Of a stretch of 51,374 bases of DNA, positions 16,201-24,236 are shown in pieces (position 1 is the first letter of the stretch; each line of letters opens with the position of its first letter). Made by a program: the position numbers and the translations under genes. A model generated the notes under the pieces. The model saw nothing but the letters and a program-made list of their open reading frames with translations, ran no database searches and was not told the origin of the DNA. Source of the DNA: Candidatus Parcubacteria bacterium (GTDB lineage: Bacteria > Patescibacteriota > Minisyncoccia > Phycocordibacterales > Zambryskibacteraceae); NCBI GenBank assembly GCA_019661785.1, contig JAIFWP010000004.1, forward strand, positions 1 through 51,374. The letters are read 5' to 3'.

Positions 16201-17778
16201 CTTGCGGAGCACATCGTTCTCCTTGAGAGATCTCCAGAGATTCAACTTTCCATAGTAGTAGAGGAAGTGGTTAAACGGATAATGATGCAGAGGAGCCATG
16301 TTGAGCCAGATGAGGGCCGTGAGCTGGCGAATCTTCCTAGTGTCGTATTTATATTTGCGGATGAAGTCGAAGAAGGTCACTTGGCAGTCCACCAAGGAGC
16401 TTGAGCGCATAATCTCCACGCGAACATTCCTCCCATCAGACTCCACGGTAAACAGGTTGTTGTTGATGACGCCGTGGTTCACTGTCAGGTTGTGGTTCAA
16501 TTTTGCCAAGTCATAGTAGCGATCTCCCCCACGCAGAAGCCCGCCGAAGTCCTGCCGCCAGTCGAGGAGGCAGTAGCCGTAGTCTGTCTTCAAGATATTG
16601 TCGAGTATAAAGTCTCCATGGAACCTCGACTGCAAGCCCTCGAATAGCCTGGCAAAATCCACGAGCTTGAGCACTTCTCTGAGCGCCGGTATCTGCTCTC
16701 CGTTTATAACATGGTCCGTGTCCTTCAAGTCATTGGCTTTCAAGAACTGGTCTATCCTCCTATTGGTCTTATCTACATAAAACGACCTACAAGCCTCCCT
16801 GAACACATCTTCCTTGGCCTCGTTCTCCTCTCTCCAGAAGCTATTCTGCGCCCACTCGAGGAACTTCTTGAAGTCCGTCGGCTGCACTATATGTGAGTAG
16901 AGCTCCCCCGGCACTAACTTATACCTGTAGAAGTTCCCTACTACTCCCTCCATGTCTGGGACGAACCCTTTAAGCATCTTGCCGCGCTCGGCACGGTCTC
17001 TCACTATCTTCTCATCAGAGAAAAACTTAATGACGAACGTATCGAACATGAAAACCGCTTCGCCTGCCTTGTCGAGGTCATCAAGCGAGCTCCCTGCATC
17101 ACGACGTGCAGCCTGCAGAGCAGTAGGATTGCCGATATCATGCCACACAGGGAACTCGGTGAGCTCCATGGGCACACCCTTCTCTATCATCTTGGAGAGG
17201 GTCTGACAGTCGTTTAGCGTCTTGTTGTCTGGATTAGAGGCATACAACTTCCCTAGTTCGTCCCAGAAGGATGCGAAGTCATGAATCCCGACTAAACCGA
17301 TGTGGAGGAAATCGGCATTAATAGCCCCTTTTTCATTGAACTGCAATTTGCCGTCACGCAAGACCCATGAGGCATACTGTGTAGTGTCGCTTCCTTTGTA
17401 TACGCCAATCCAATTCTTGTCCGGCATGGGCACCGGTCCATCGATAAGCGTGTCACACGCATGGAAAATGAAGGGACACTGCAGAGCACTCTTGGCATCA
17501 AGCATAGAGAGGCCGAGGCTCGAGCCTGGACCATCATAATTCTTCACTTCAACATATTCGAAATGTCCTTGCGGATAAGTAAGCGAGAGGAAGTCTCTCA
17601 CCTGTTTGCCGAAGTGCCCTATCGTCACCACGAAGCGAGTATCCTTGGGATACTCCTCGATTATGTGCGAGATGGCCGGCTTCGTGCCTATCCTTACCAA
17701 AGACTTATTGGTGTAGGCAGTAAGAGGACCCAGCCGCGAGCCAATGCCCGAGGTCGTTATGAGGACTTTATGATTCAT
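16195..17778 (-). CDS. Nucleotidyltransferase fused to an APH/choline-kinase-like kinase
   Basis: Residues 1-~225 are a sugar-1-phosphate-type nucleotidyltransferase: TTSGIGSRLGPLTAYTNKSL at 8-27 (the G-x-G-x-R-L-x-P-L-T...K signature) and an acidic site HACDT at 106-110. Residues ~240-527 are an aminoglycoside/choline kinase-like domain with a possible nucleotide Lys251, the catalytic loop HGDFILDN at 387-394 and the metal Asp in LLDWRQD (406). The protein could thus phosphorylate a sugar or alcohol and activate it with a nucleotide, by analogy with LicA/LicC or FKP. It overlaps the epimerase gene by 4 nt, the last step of a sugar-activation operon. The substrate is unknown. Confidence 0.82.
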   Translation of the reverse strand: MNHKVLITTSGIGSRLGPLTAYTNKSLVRIGTKPAISHIIEEYPKDTRFVVTIGHFGKQVRDFLSLTYPQGHFEYVEVKNYDGPGSSLGLSMLDAKSALQCPFIFHACDTLIDGPVPMPDKNWIGVYKGSDTTQYASWVLRDGKLQFNEKGAINADFLHIGLVGIHDFASFWDELGKLYASNPDNKTLNDCQTLSKMIEKGVPMELTEFPVWHDIGNPTALQAARRDAGSSLDDLDKAGEAVFMFDTFVIKFFSDEKIVRDRAERGKMLKGFVPDMEGVVGNFYRYKLVPGELYSHIVQPTDFKKFLEWAQNSFWREENEAKEDVFREACRSFYVDKTNRRIDQFLKANDLKDTDHVINGEQIPALREVLKLVDFARLFEGLQSRFHGDFILDNILKTDYGYCLLDWRQDFGGLLRGGDRYYDLAKLNHNLTVNHGVINNNLFTVESDGRNVRVEIMRSSSLVDCQVTFFDFIRKYKYDTRKIRQLTALIWLNMAPLHHYPFNHFLYYYGKLNLWRSLKENDVLRKL

Positions 17779-18470
17779 TGAAGAGTTCCGTCTATGGTCT
17801 TGCGCAAGTCTCTTAGCTTATTCTCAAGCGTATCTTCATGCGGACGATATATAGTTCCGGTACCACAGACTAGCATGCTAGCTCCACGCCTGACCATCTC
17901 AGGAGCGGACTCAGGAGTGACACCGCCATCAATCTCTATTATAACCTCAGTCCTATGCTTGAACTTCTCCCGAGTGTCAGAAATCTTCTGCATCGTCTCA
18001 GGTATTAGCTTCTGTCCCAAGATGCCCGGCTGTATAGCCATGAGCATGACGAGATCAACTTCACCCAGCACCGAGTCCAAGACGCTGAGCGGTGTCTCTG
18101 GCTTCAAAGCAACTCCTACTAACACGCCCTGCCCTTTGATACCTCTAACGGCAGCGGCAATATCTGGGACAGCTTCCGCATGTATGGCTATGAGGTCTGC
18201 ACCTGCTTTAACAAAAAGCGGCACATACTTCTCGGGATTATCTATCATGAGATGTACATCGATTGGGATATCCGTGACAGAGGTTATGGCCTTAAGCATC
18301 TCCGGATAGAGGCCGAGGCGCGGTACGAAGCTCCCATCCATGACATCGAAATGGAGCGAGTCCGCATCCGCTCTCTCAAGTGCTTGCAGCTCGGTTTTGA
18401 GCTCAAGCGGATTGCCGCATATGAGCGACGCGCTAATAAGATAAGGCCTGTCTTTGGAAAACCATTTCAT
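17775..18470 (-). CDS. Ribulose-phosphate 3-epimerase family protein
   Basis: This 231-residue TIM-barrel protein has the family marks: ISASLICGNPLEL, the metal-site segment SLHFDVMDGSFVP, DVHLMIDNPEKYV, VALKPETPL, the phosphate segment IEIDGGVTPESAPEMVRRGA and VCGTGTIYRP. The common activity is ribulose 5-phosphate to xylulose 5-phosphate; the related AlsE acts on allulose 6-phosphate. The usual GFGGQ-like loop reads VMLMAIQPGILGQKLIP here, with GILGQ where typical Rpe has GFGGQ, so substrate preference may differ. Context (SIS isomerase, KdsC-like phosphatase, nucleotidyltransferase-kinase) suggests a role in making a nucleotide sugar rather than in central metabolism alone. Confidence 0.87.
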   Translation of the reverse strand: MKWFSKDRPYLISASLICGNPLELKTELQALERADADSLHFDVMDGSFVPRLGLYPEMLKAITSVTDIPIDVHLMIDNPEKYVPLFVKAGADLIAIHAEAVPDIAAAVRGIKGQGVLVGVALKPETPLSVLDSVLGEVDLVMLMAIQPGILGQKLIPETMQKISDTREKFKHRTEVIIEIDGGVTPESAPEMVRRGASMLVCGTGTIYRPHEDTLENKLRDLRKTIDGTLQ

Positions 18471-18479
18471 AAATAGAGT

Positions 18480-19034
18480 TTACTCCAAGTTGGAGTGCCG
18501 TGCCCACATAGTCTCGTGAGTCTCCCCCATCTCTTCCATAAGCCTCAAGACTATGGCGTCGAAGAGTATGCCGAGGCTTTGTTCATTAAGGGTCGTCATC
18601 GGCTGGACCGATTTGAGGCCTTCTACTGCTTTGACCTTGGAGGGCGCAGAGACTTTGACGATGATGTCAGCGAGCTCGCCCATGCGCGACTGAGGATTGC
18701 CAGTGATGAGAGCTACACCAGCACCGTTCTTCTTGGCAATGTTCACTATCTGGTAGATAGTCTCGGTTTCGCCCGAGCCAGACGCGACAAACAAGAGGTC
18801 TCCGTGAGCGACAGAAGGCACCGTAGCATCGCCTACCATATGAGAGGCAAGACCCAAATGCCCTAAGCGCATCGCAAAACCCCTCACAGCCATGCCAACT
18901 CTGCCAGCTCCGACTGAAACGACCTTCTTTGCCTCAGTGATAGCGCTCAATAACTTATCGATTTCGCTATCATCGACCTTCGATAAGACTGTTCGTATCT
19001 CTTCGAGGATAGCTTCTACTTGTTTTTTGGCCAT
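18480..19034 (-). CDS. SIS-domain sugar-phosphate isomerase, 6-phospho-3-hexuloisomerase-like
   Basis: This 184-residue protein is one SIS domain. It has VVSVGAGRVGMAVRGFAMRLGHLG, the phosphate-binding segment DLLFVASGSGETETIY and the C-terminal tail TMWARHSNLE, which resembles the RHANLE ending of 6-phospho-3-hexuloisomerases (PHI/HxlB). Related enzymes are GmhA and the SIS part of KdsD (arabinose 5-phosphate isomerase). No CBS domains are present. In methylotrophs PHI works with a hexulose-phosphate synthase; here the neighbour is an Rpe-type epimerase, so a ketose-aldose or 3-keto isomerisation that feeds nucleotide-sugar synthesis is more likely. It starts 1 nt after the HAD gene ends. 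Confidence 0.82.
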   Translation of the reverse strand: MAKKQVEAILEEIRTVLSKVDDSEIDKLLSAITEAKKVVSVGAGRVGMAVRGFAMRLGHLGLASHMVGDATVPSVAHGDLLFVASGSGETETIYQIVNIAKKNGAGVALITGNPQSRMGELADIIVKVSAPSKVKAVEGLKSVQPMTTLNEQSLGILFDAIVLRLMEEMGETHETMWARHSNLE

Positions 19035-19511
19035 TTATTTGAAGAATTTATCCTTAATATGCAGACAAGCCTCGGCCACCGCTCCCTCTCCGGCCCTGTG
19101 AGTAGTCACGAAGCTCGCCTTTTCACGAGCTAGGTAGAAGGCGCTTGCCGGCGCGATGCTGTAGGCCACGTGAGCAAAGATGTCGACATCGTGCATGCCG
19201 TCTCCCATATATATAGTCTCAGTGAGATCGAAATTCTTCTTGAACCACTCAAGCCTCTCATCCTCGCTCACAAGGTCAAGCTTGAGCTTCATGTCTTCCG
19301 ACACACGCTTCTGTGTTATATCGAAGCCTCTTCTGTCAGCAGAGATGGCTTGGATGTTCATGAGTCCGCTCAGCATCTTAATGCCGTCGTTGTCATGAGG
19401 TCCAAAGACCTTGGCGAACTTCCCATCCTTCGTATACAAAAATTGTCCTGTAGTCAGGACTCCATCAACGTCTAAAATAAGATTCTTCACGTCTCGTTTT
19501 GGCTTGTCCAT
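19035..19511 (-). CDS. KdsC-like HAD phosphatase
   Basis: This 158-residue protein is a cap-less HAD phosphatase of the KdsC type: LILDVDGVLTTGQF at 11-24 (nucleophile and acid Asp), FGPHDNDGIKML, a Lys region and MGDGMHDVDIF with the metal Asp pair. KdsC removes phosphate from KDO 8-phosphate; relatives act on other sugar phosphates. No KdsA or KdsB is present, so the substrate is probably another sugar phosphate. I chose the ATG at 19511 because TATGGT ends 7 nt upstream; longer open frames overlap the divergent flippase gene. It is the first gene of the four-gene activation operon. Confidence 0.82.
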   Translation of the reverse strand: MDKPKRDVKNLILDVDGVLTTGQFLYTKDGKFAKVFGPHDNDGIKMLSGLMNIQAISADRRGFDITQKRVSEDMKLKLDLVSEDERLEWFKKNFDLTETIYMGDGMHDVDIFAHVAYSIAPASAFYLAREKASFVTTHRAGEGAVAEACLHIKDKFFK

Positions 19512-19518
19512 TTGTGCT

Positions 19519-19524
19519 ACCATA
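19519..19524 (-). promoter_or_regulatory. -10 box (TATGGT) of the sugar-activation operon, leaderless
   Basis: TATGGT ends 7 nt before the ATG at 19511. It is back to back with the flippase -10 box at 19526-19531. Confidence 0.5.
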
Positions 19525-19525
19525 C

Positions 19526-19531
19526 CATAAT
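19526..19531 (+). promoter_or_regulatory. -10 box (CATAAT) of the flippase gene
   Basis: CATAAT ends 8 nt before the ATG at 19540. The 28 bp between the two divergent start codons hold both -10 boxes. Confidence 0.5.
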
Positions 19532-19539
19532 ACTGGCAT

Positions 19540-20826
19540 ATGCAAAGCCTAAGGAGTAAGTTCATATCACTCTTGCGCAGAGGGGAGCGCATTTTCAAGC
19601 TGGATATGACTTATATAGTCAAAGGCAGCTTCTGGACGACTTTGGCTTTCACCATAGGCACCGTAGCCTCTATTGCTACTGGCATAGCCTTCGGCAACTT
19701 ACTGCCGAAGGAGAGCTATGGTATATACAACTATCTGCTGTCTCTCGGAGCTACCCTCTCCTTCCTCACTCTCTCCGGCACAAGTACCGCAGTGATACGC
19801 GCTGTAGCCCGCGGGTATGAGAATGTCGTCCCGGCAGCGCTCCGCCTACAGCTCAAGTACAACCTCATAGCCATGAGTATGGTGCTCTGCGGCGCAGCTT
19901 ACTATGCTTATAAGGCCAATATGCTGTTTGCCGCGGCGCTCGCGATGCTTGCGTTCGCTTATCCCATCTCTCAAGCCTTCCATATACACTATCAAGTCCT
20001 CACAGGTAGAAAGCGCTTCGATCTCTTAACGAAGATTAGCTGCATCGTTACGCCAATCTCCATGTTCTCGACTTTGGCAGCCTTACTTCTTACGCATAAT
20101 GTGCTTATCCTTATAGCGACCTTCGCCTTTGTCTCTATAGTGTCGAACATCGCTGTATACAAATTCGTCACTAGGGATATCGACAAGTCCACTCCGGACC
20201 CAGAACAGATTAAGGAGATGCGCCGCACCTCCTTCCATCTTACAGGAGCCGGACTCATAGGCACTGCCGCGCAATATATAGACAAGATAGTGCTCTTCCA
20301 TGTCTCCGGCGCTGCGCCGCTCGCTATATACGCCTTCGCCTTGGCCGGACCGGACAGGCTGCAAAGCCTCGTGAAGAACTGGCTCAGCATCGCTCTGCCA
20401 AACTTGGCTCAGAGGACGCTGCCTGAGATACGCCAGGTCGTATATAAGCGCATAGGCTACTCCATGCTCATAGGCGCAGCCCTGTTCTTGGCTTACTTCA
20501 TTGCGGCTCCGTTCCTCTTCAAGCTCCTCTTGCCGCGCTACTTGGATGCGATCTTGTACTCTAGAGTGCAGGCGCTCAGCCTTATCATCATCCCCGCTTC
20601 TATATACATGGGAAGCGTCTTCTCTCAGCAGAATATGCTTCGAGCCACTTACGCCCAAAGCACGGGAAGCCAGGTTATCTACATACTGCTAGTACTCCTC
20701 TTCGGAGCTAAATGGCACATATGGGGTCTTATCGCCGCGTCGCTCCTGTCGACGACAATGAATGCCGTGTACAGCATCATCGTATGGGAAATAGAATCCC
20801 GCCGCCTAATCAAGAAGAATGCCTAA
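19540..20826 (+). CDS. Polysaccharide flippase (Wzx/MATE-like)
   Basis: This 428-residue protein has about twelve membrane helices and the pattern of the oligosaccharide flippase family: a start at the membrane with GSFWTTLAFTIGTVASIATGI, followed by FGNLLPKESYGIYNYLLSLGATLSF, and mid-protein TSFHLTGAGLIGTAAQYIDKIVLF. It would turn lipid-linked glycan units from the inner to the outer face of the membrane for the ligase/polymerase-like protein at 11.4-13.4 kb. It overlaps the following methyltransferase gene by 8 nt. Confidence 0.88.
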   Translation: MQSLRSKFISLLRRGERIFKLDMTYIVKGSFWTTLAFTIGTVASIATGIAFGNLLPKESYGIYNYLLSLGATLSFLTLSGTSTAVIRAVARGYENVVPAALRLQLKYNLIAMSMVLCGAAYYAYKANMLFAAALAMLAFAYPISQAFHIHYQVLTGRKRFDLLTKISCIVTPISMFSTLAALLLTHNVLILIATFAFVSIVSNIAVYKFVTRDIDKSTPDPEQIKEMRRTSFHLTGAGLIGTAAQYIDKIVLFHVSGAAPLAIYAFALAGPDRLQSLVKNWLSIALPNLAQRTLPEIRQVVYKRIGYSMLIGAALFLAYFIAAPFLFKLLLPRYLDAILYSRVQALSLIIIPASIYMGSVFSQQNMLRATYAQSTGSQVIYILLVLLFGAKWHIWGLIAASLLSTTMNAVYSIIVWEIESRRLIKKNA

Positions 20827-21469
20827 ACAGCGCACGTCGCTCTCCATCTCGGTGAGAAGACATTTCGTAGACCAATTCTTTTTCTCCCACTCGAGCCTTT
20901 TCAAGAGCGGAGTAGAGGTGATAGACATCGGGGGCAAAAAGGTGGGCAAACGCGGACTCTTCGATATCGGCAAACTCAGTGCGCACGTGACTTATGTAAA
21001 TATCGAAGAGAAGGATGCGCCAGACATCATTGCTGATGCCTCAAGCATCCCTGTGGCTGACAGCTCGTATGACATCGCTCTAGCTGGCGAACTCATGGAA
21101 CATGTGCCAAATCCAAGCCTTGTCCTTAAAGAAGCCTATCGTTTGCTAAAGCCCGGAGGCAAACTCCTTATCACGGTGCCTTTCCTCTACCCTGTGCACG
21201 CAGACCCTTTCGACTACGGACGATATACGGACTACTACTGGCAGAGAGCATCCGATTCCACAGGCTTCAAGAGCATACATATAGAGCGCCAAGGAGCCGT
21301 ATTCGCTGTAGCGGCCCTTATGGTCCAGCACATCTTCAGAGCCAAGCAAAAGTCTTGGAGTCCTATACAGAACACTCTTGTGAAGTTCTTCATGTGGCTC
21401 GACAGCAAGACTGCATCCCCTCTCCTTAAGGCCTGGACAACCGGCTACGGTATAATACTGACCAAATGA
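20819..21469 (+). CDS. Class I SAM-dependent methyltransferase
   Basis: This 216-residue protein has a Methyltransf_11-type core: VIDIGGKKVGKR as motif I (GxKxGxR variant, weaker than the usual GxGxG), IIADASSIPVADSSYDIALAGELMEHVPNPSLVLKEAYRLLKPGGKLLITVPF. After it comes HADPFDYGRYTDYYWQ, which is often seen in polysaccharide-locus methyltransferases. It likely methylates a glycan precursor. The start lies within the flippase 3' end. The target sugar and position are unknown. Confidence 0.8.
   Translation: MPKQRTSLSISVRRHFVDQFFFSHSSLFKSGVEVIDIGGKKVGKRGLFDIGKLSAHVTYVNIEEKDAPDIIADASSIPVADSSYDIALAGELMEHVPNPSLVLKEAYRLLKPGGKLLITVPFLYPVHADPFDYGRYTDYYWQRASDSTGFKSIHIERQGAVFAVAALMVQHIFRAKQKSWSPIQNTLVKFFMWLDSKTASPLLKAWTTGYGIILTK
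21451..21456 (+). promoter_or_regulatory. -10 box (TATAAT) inside the methyltransferase 3' end
   Basis: A perfect TATAAT ends 9 nt before the carbamoyltransferase ATG at 21466, so that gene may have an internal near-leaderless start within the operon. Confidence 0.5.
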
Positions 21470-23226
21470 AGATATTAGGGATATCACTTGGACACGACTC
21501 GAACTTTGCCTTGGTCGAAGACGGTAAGATTGTAGCCATGATGGAGGCCGAACGCTTCTTCCGGCAGAAGCGCTACAAGCTCTCGGCAGAGAGGCTCGAA
21601 GCAGGCAAATTCATAAGCACTTACCAGTATGTCGACATAGAAGACCTCAAGCGCTTCCTTGATATGGTGAAGGGCGAGTGGGGTAAGGATTTTGACGCGG
21701 TGGCCGTGCAGAACCAAGGACGCAAGCAGGAATTCGACAATCTCCTCACCGTCTTGAAGGATAAAGGTTTTGTCTGGAAGTATGCTCACCATATAAACCA
21801 TCACCTCTCGCACGCCGCTCTCTCTTACTTCACCTCCCCCTTCAGCGAATCCTTAGTGCTCTCATACGATGGCATAGGGAACGACGGCAGGACAGTCTTC
21901 TTCCATGGACATGGCAATAAACTCGATTATTTATCGAATATCCCTATCGCCTTTGGCCAGAGTTACAACAACTTGGGATATATCCTTGGTATCAAACCAG
22001 AGATTGATGGCAGTACGGCAGGTAAGCTCATGGGCCTCACCTCATATGGCGCAGTGCGCGAGTCTTGGGTATCGCAAATACGTAAATATGTTTTAAATTA
22101 CAGGAAGCTATCATCACTCGACCTTGAGGAGCTCCAGCAAGCCGGCAAAGGAGCTCAGTTCAATGCTCTATATCTTGAAGACATCCCCGAGCTCGCCAAA
22201 TACCGCACCCTGCGAGCTACGCCCAAGAACTTCAAAGACAAGCTGAAGCTCTTCTTAGGCCTCTTGCCACGCTATGACTTGCTTCTCCCTGGTCCCAAGG
22301 ACAAGGACTCCCAGGATTTAGCCGCTACTCTCCAGCAGGTCTGGACCGAGGAAGTGATGAACCTTATACGAGGACACAAGAGCAACTTCAAGAACCTCTG
22401 CGTCGTCGGCGGCTGCGCGCTAAATGGCACAACAAACTATGTGATAGAGAAGAGTCGCCTCTTTGAGCGAGCTCATTTCATACCGAACCCTTCTGACTGC
22501 GGGCTCTCCGGTGGCGCAGCTCTCTACGCTTACTACGCTCTGCATGGGCATGAGTTCAAGGGCCGAGAGGAGTACTACTCCCCTTACCTCGGCTCTCTGC
22601 CGTACGACATGTCGAGGCTCGACACATTGCGCCAAGCCTATCCGCACAAAGAAGTAGCTCCTGAAAAGATGCCCGAGACTCTGGCCAAGCTCGTATCGCG
22701 AGACCTTATCATCGGCTACATAAATGGCAGGTACGAAGTGGGCCCGCGTGCGCTCGGCAATCGCTCTATCTTCTGCAATCCCTTGAACAAAGACATGCGC
22801 GAGATACTTAACGACAAGGTCAAGCACAGAGAGTGGTACCGTCCCTTCGCTCCCATGGTCACCGAGGAAGACTCGAAGAAATACTTCACGAACGAGGCTC
22901 CGGTCCCCTATATGTCTGTCATCTGTTATACGCGAGAGGAGTATCGCGACAAGCTCCCTTCTATTACCCACGTCGACGGCAGCGCAAGGATACAAACCAT
23001 AAATCCTGGCCAAAACCCTCTTATATACAAAGCCTTGAAGGAGTTCGAGCAATTAAGCGGCATGCCCATCTTCCTCAACACCTCATACAACCCGGCTGGC
23101 GAACCGATACTCAACTTCGTAGAAGCCGGGGTTAAGATGCTCGACGACACAGATATGGACTTGGTTATTGTCGGCAATACTGTATTCTCTACTCATGCTA
23201 AGAGCTCTCTTCTCGAAACCCTATAG
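21466..23226 (+). CDS. Carbamoyltransferase (NodU/CmcH family)
   Basis: This 586-residue protein is a complete NodU/CmcH/TobZ-type O-carbamoyltransferase. The N-terminal Kae1/YgjD-like domain has GISLGHDSNFALVEDGKIV, the metal His residues in HHINHHLSHAALSY, SYDGIGNDGRT and VVGGCALNGTTN. The C-terminal carbamoyl domain has GRYEVGPRALGNRSI, REWYRPFAPMV and LNTSYNPAGEPI. The enzyme uses carbamoyl phosphate and ATP to make carbamoyl adenylate and then places the carbamoyl group on a sugar hydroxyl. Placement among glycosyl- and methyltransferases suggests a carbamoylated surface glycan. Confidence 0.93.
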   Translation: MKILGISLGHDSNFALVEDGKIVAMMEAERFFRQKRYKLSAERLEAGKFISTYQYVDIEDLKRFLDMVKGEWGKDFDAVAVQNQGRKQEFDNLLTVLKDKGFVWKYAHHINHHLSHAALSYFTSPFSESLVLSYDGIGNDGRTVFFHGHGNKLDYLSNIPIAFGQSYNNLGYILGIKPEIDGSTAGKLMGLTSYGAVRESWVSQIRKYVLNYRKLSSLDLEELQQAGKGAQFNALYLEDIPELAKYRTLRATPKNFKDKLKLFLGLLPRYDLLLPGPKDKDSQDLAATLQQVWTEEVMNLIRGHKSNFKNLCVVGGCALNGTTNYVIEKSRLFERAHFIPNPSDCGLSGGAALYAYYALHGHEFKGREEYYSPYLGSLPYDMSRLDTLRQAYPHKEVAPEKMPETLAKLVSRDLIIGYINGRYEVGPRALGNRSIFCNPLNKDMREILNDKVKHREWYRPFAPMVTEEDSKKYFTNEAPVPYMSVICYTREEYRDKLPSITHVDGSARIQTINPGQNPLIYKALKEFEQLSGMPIFLNTSYNPAGEPILNFVEAGVKMLDDTDMDLVIVGNTVFSTHAKSSLLETL

Positions 23227-24235
23227 CCGACTCTTCATCGTCGGCGACAACGCCGGCTGGGTCATCGACGACGAGGCTCGCGCCCTCCTCTCTACAGCAA
23301 GCGAACTCAGCATCCCGGCCGAGCAGGTCAAGCATGTCAGGTGGAATCTCCCTCGAGCCGTGCACTATATGTCACAGTTTAGCCTCATCGATGAGTCCAT
23401 ATACAAAAACAAACATCGCATCTCGGTAGACTACTTCCACGGCAAACCAGACCAGCAGGAAAGCTTCAGGCTATGCTTTGAAGCTATAAGAAAGCATCAT
23501 GGCAACATAGCAAGAGTCAGAGTCTCGACTAAAGAGATGGGAGAGCTCATAAAGACGACTGGCATCGACCCAAAGAAGGTCATGCGCATACCAATAGCCG
23601 TGGATACAGAACTCTTCACGCCCGTCACAGCGAAGAAAAGAGCTCATGCGCGCGCAAGACTCGGTATATCAGAGAGTGCTGTAGTAGTCGGCTCCTTCCA
23701 GAAGGATGGCAACGGCTGGGACGAGGGCAATGAGCCCAAGCTCATCAAAGGCCCCGACATCTTCCTTAAGGCTGTCGGTGAATTAAAGCAGAGCATACCC
23801 AATTTACACATCCTTCTCTCCGGTCCTGCGCGCGGATATGTCAAAAACGGCTTGGATAAACTTTCTATTCCCTACCACCACGAGTATCTCAAGGACCCCA
23901 ATGACGTCGCAGAACTCTACGATGCCCTGGACCTATACATTATCGCCTCGCGCGAGGAGGGCGGCCCCAAGGCCTGTCTCGACTCTATGGCCAAGGGCAT
24001 CCCTCTCGTTACTACCAAAGTCGGACAATGTGCAGACCTTGTAGTGCATGGCAAGAACGGCATGATGACCCCTATTGAAGATACCCATGCCTTAGCCGCC
24101 TCTGCGCTCGAAGTGCTTGGCAATGACGCTCTCAGAAACTCTCTAAGGGAGAATGGTATTCTCACTGCCTTAGAGAACAACCACGAGTCTCAACTCCCGC
24201 TCTGGAAAGAATATTTAACTGCTCTCGTCGACTAA
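23195..24235 (+). CDS. Glycosyltransferase family 4 (group 1)
   Basis: This protein has a GT-B fold. The C-terminal half carries the GT4 signature: VGSFQKDGNGWDEGNEPKLIKGPDIFLKAV, HILLSGPARGYV, a segment with DPNDVAELYDALDLYIIASREEGGPKACLDSMAKGIPLV (donor-binding Glu residues in the E-x7-E arrangement) and VVHGKNGMM. I set the start at the ATG in the context LLMLRALFSKP; the longer frame begins at a TTG inside the carbamoyltransferase gene. It overlaps that gene by 32 nt. Donor and acceptor are unknown. Confidence 0.82.
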   Translation: MLRALFSKPYSRLFIVGDNAGWVIDDEARALLSTASELSIPAEQVKHVRWNLPRAVHYMSQFSLIDESIYKNKHRISVDYFHGKPDQQESFRLCFEAIRKHHGNIARVRVSTKEMGELIKTTGIDPKKVMRIPIAVDTELFTPVTAKKRAHARARLGISESAVVVGSFQKDGNGWDEGNEPKLIKGPDIFLKAVGELKQSIPNLHILLSGPARGYVKNGLDKLSIPYHHEYLKDPNDVAELYDALDLYIIASREEGGPKACLDSMAKGIPLVTTKVGQCADLVVHGKNGMMTPIEDTHALAASALEVLGNDALRNSLRENGILTALENNHESQLPLWKEYLTALVD

Positions 24236-24236
24236 T

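Noticed and set aside
18480-19511. KDO biosynthesis (KdsD and KdsC) as the role of the SIS and HAD genes
   Set aside because: KdsA and KdsB are not in the window, and the SIS protein lacks CBS domains and has a PHI-like C-terminus; a different sugar is more likely.
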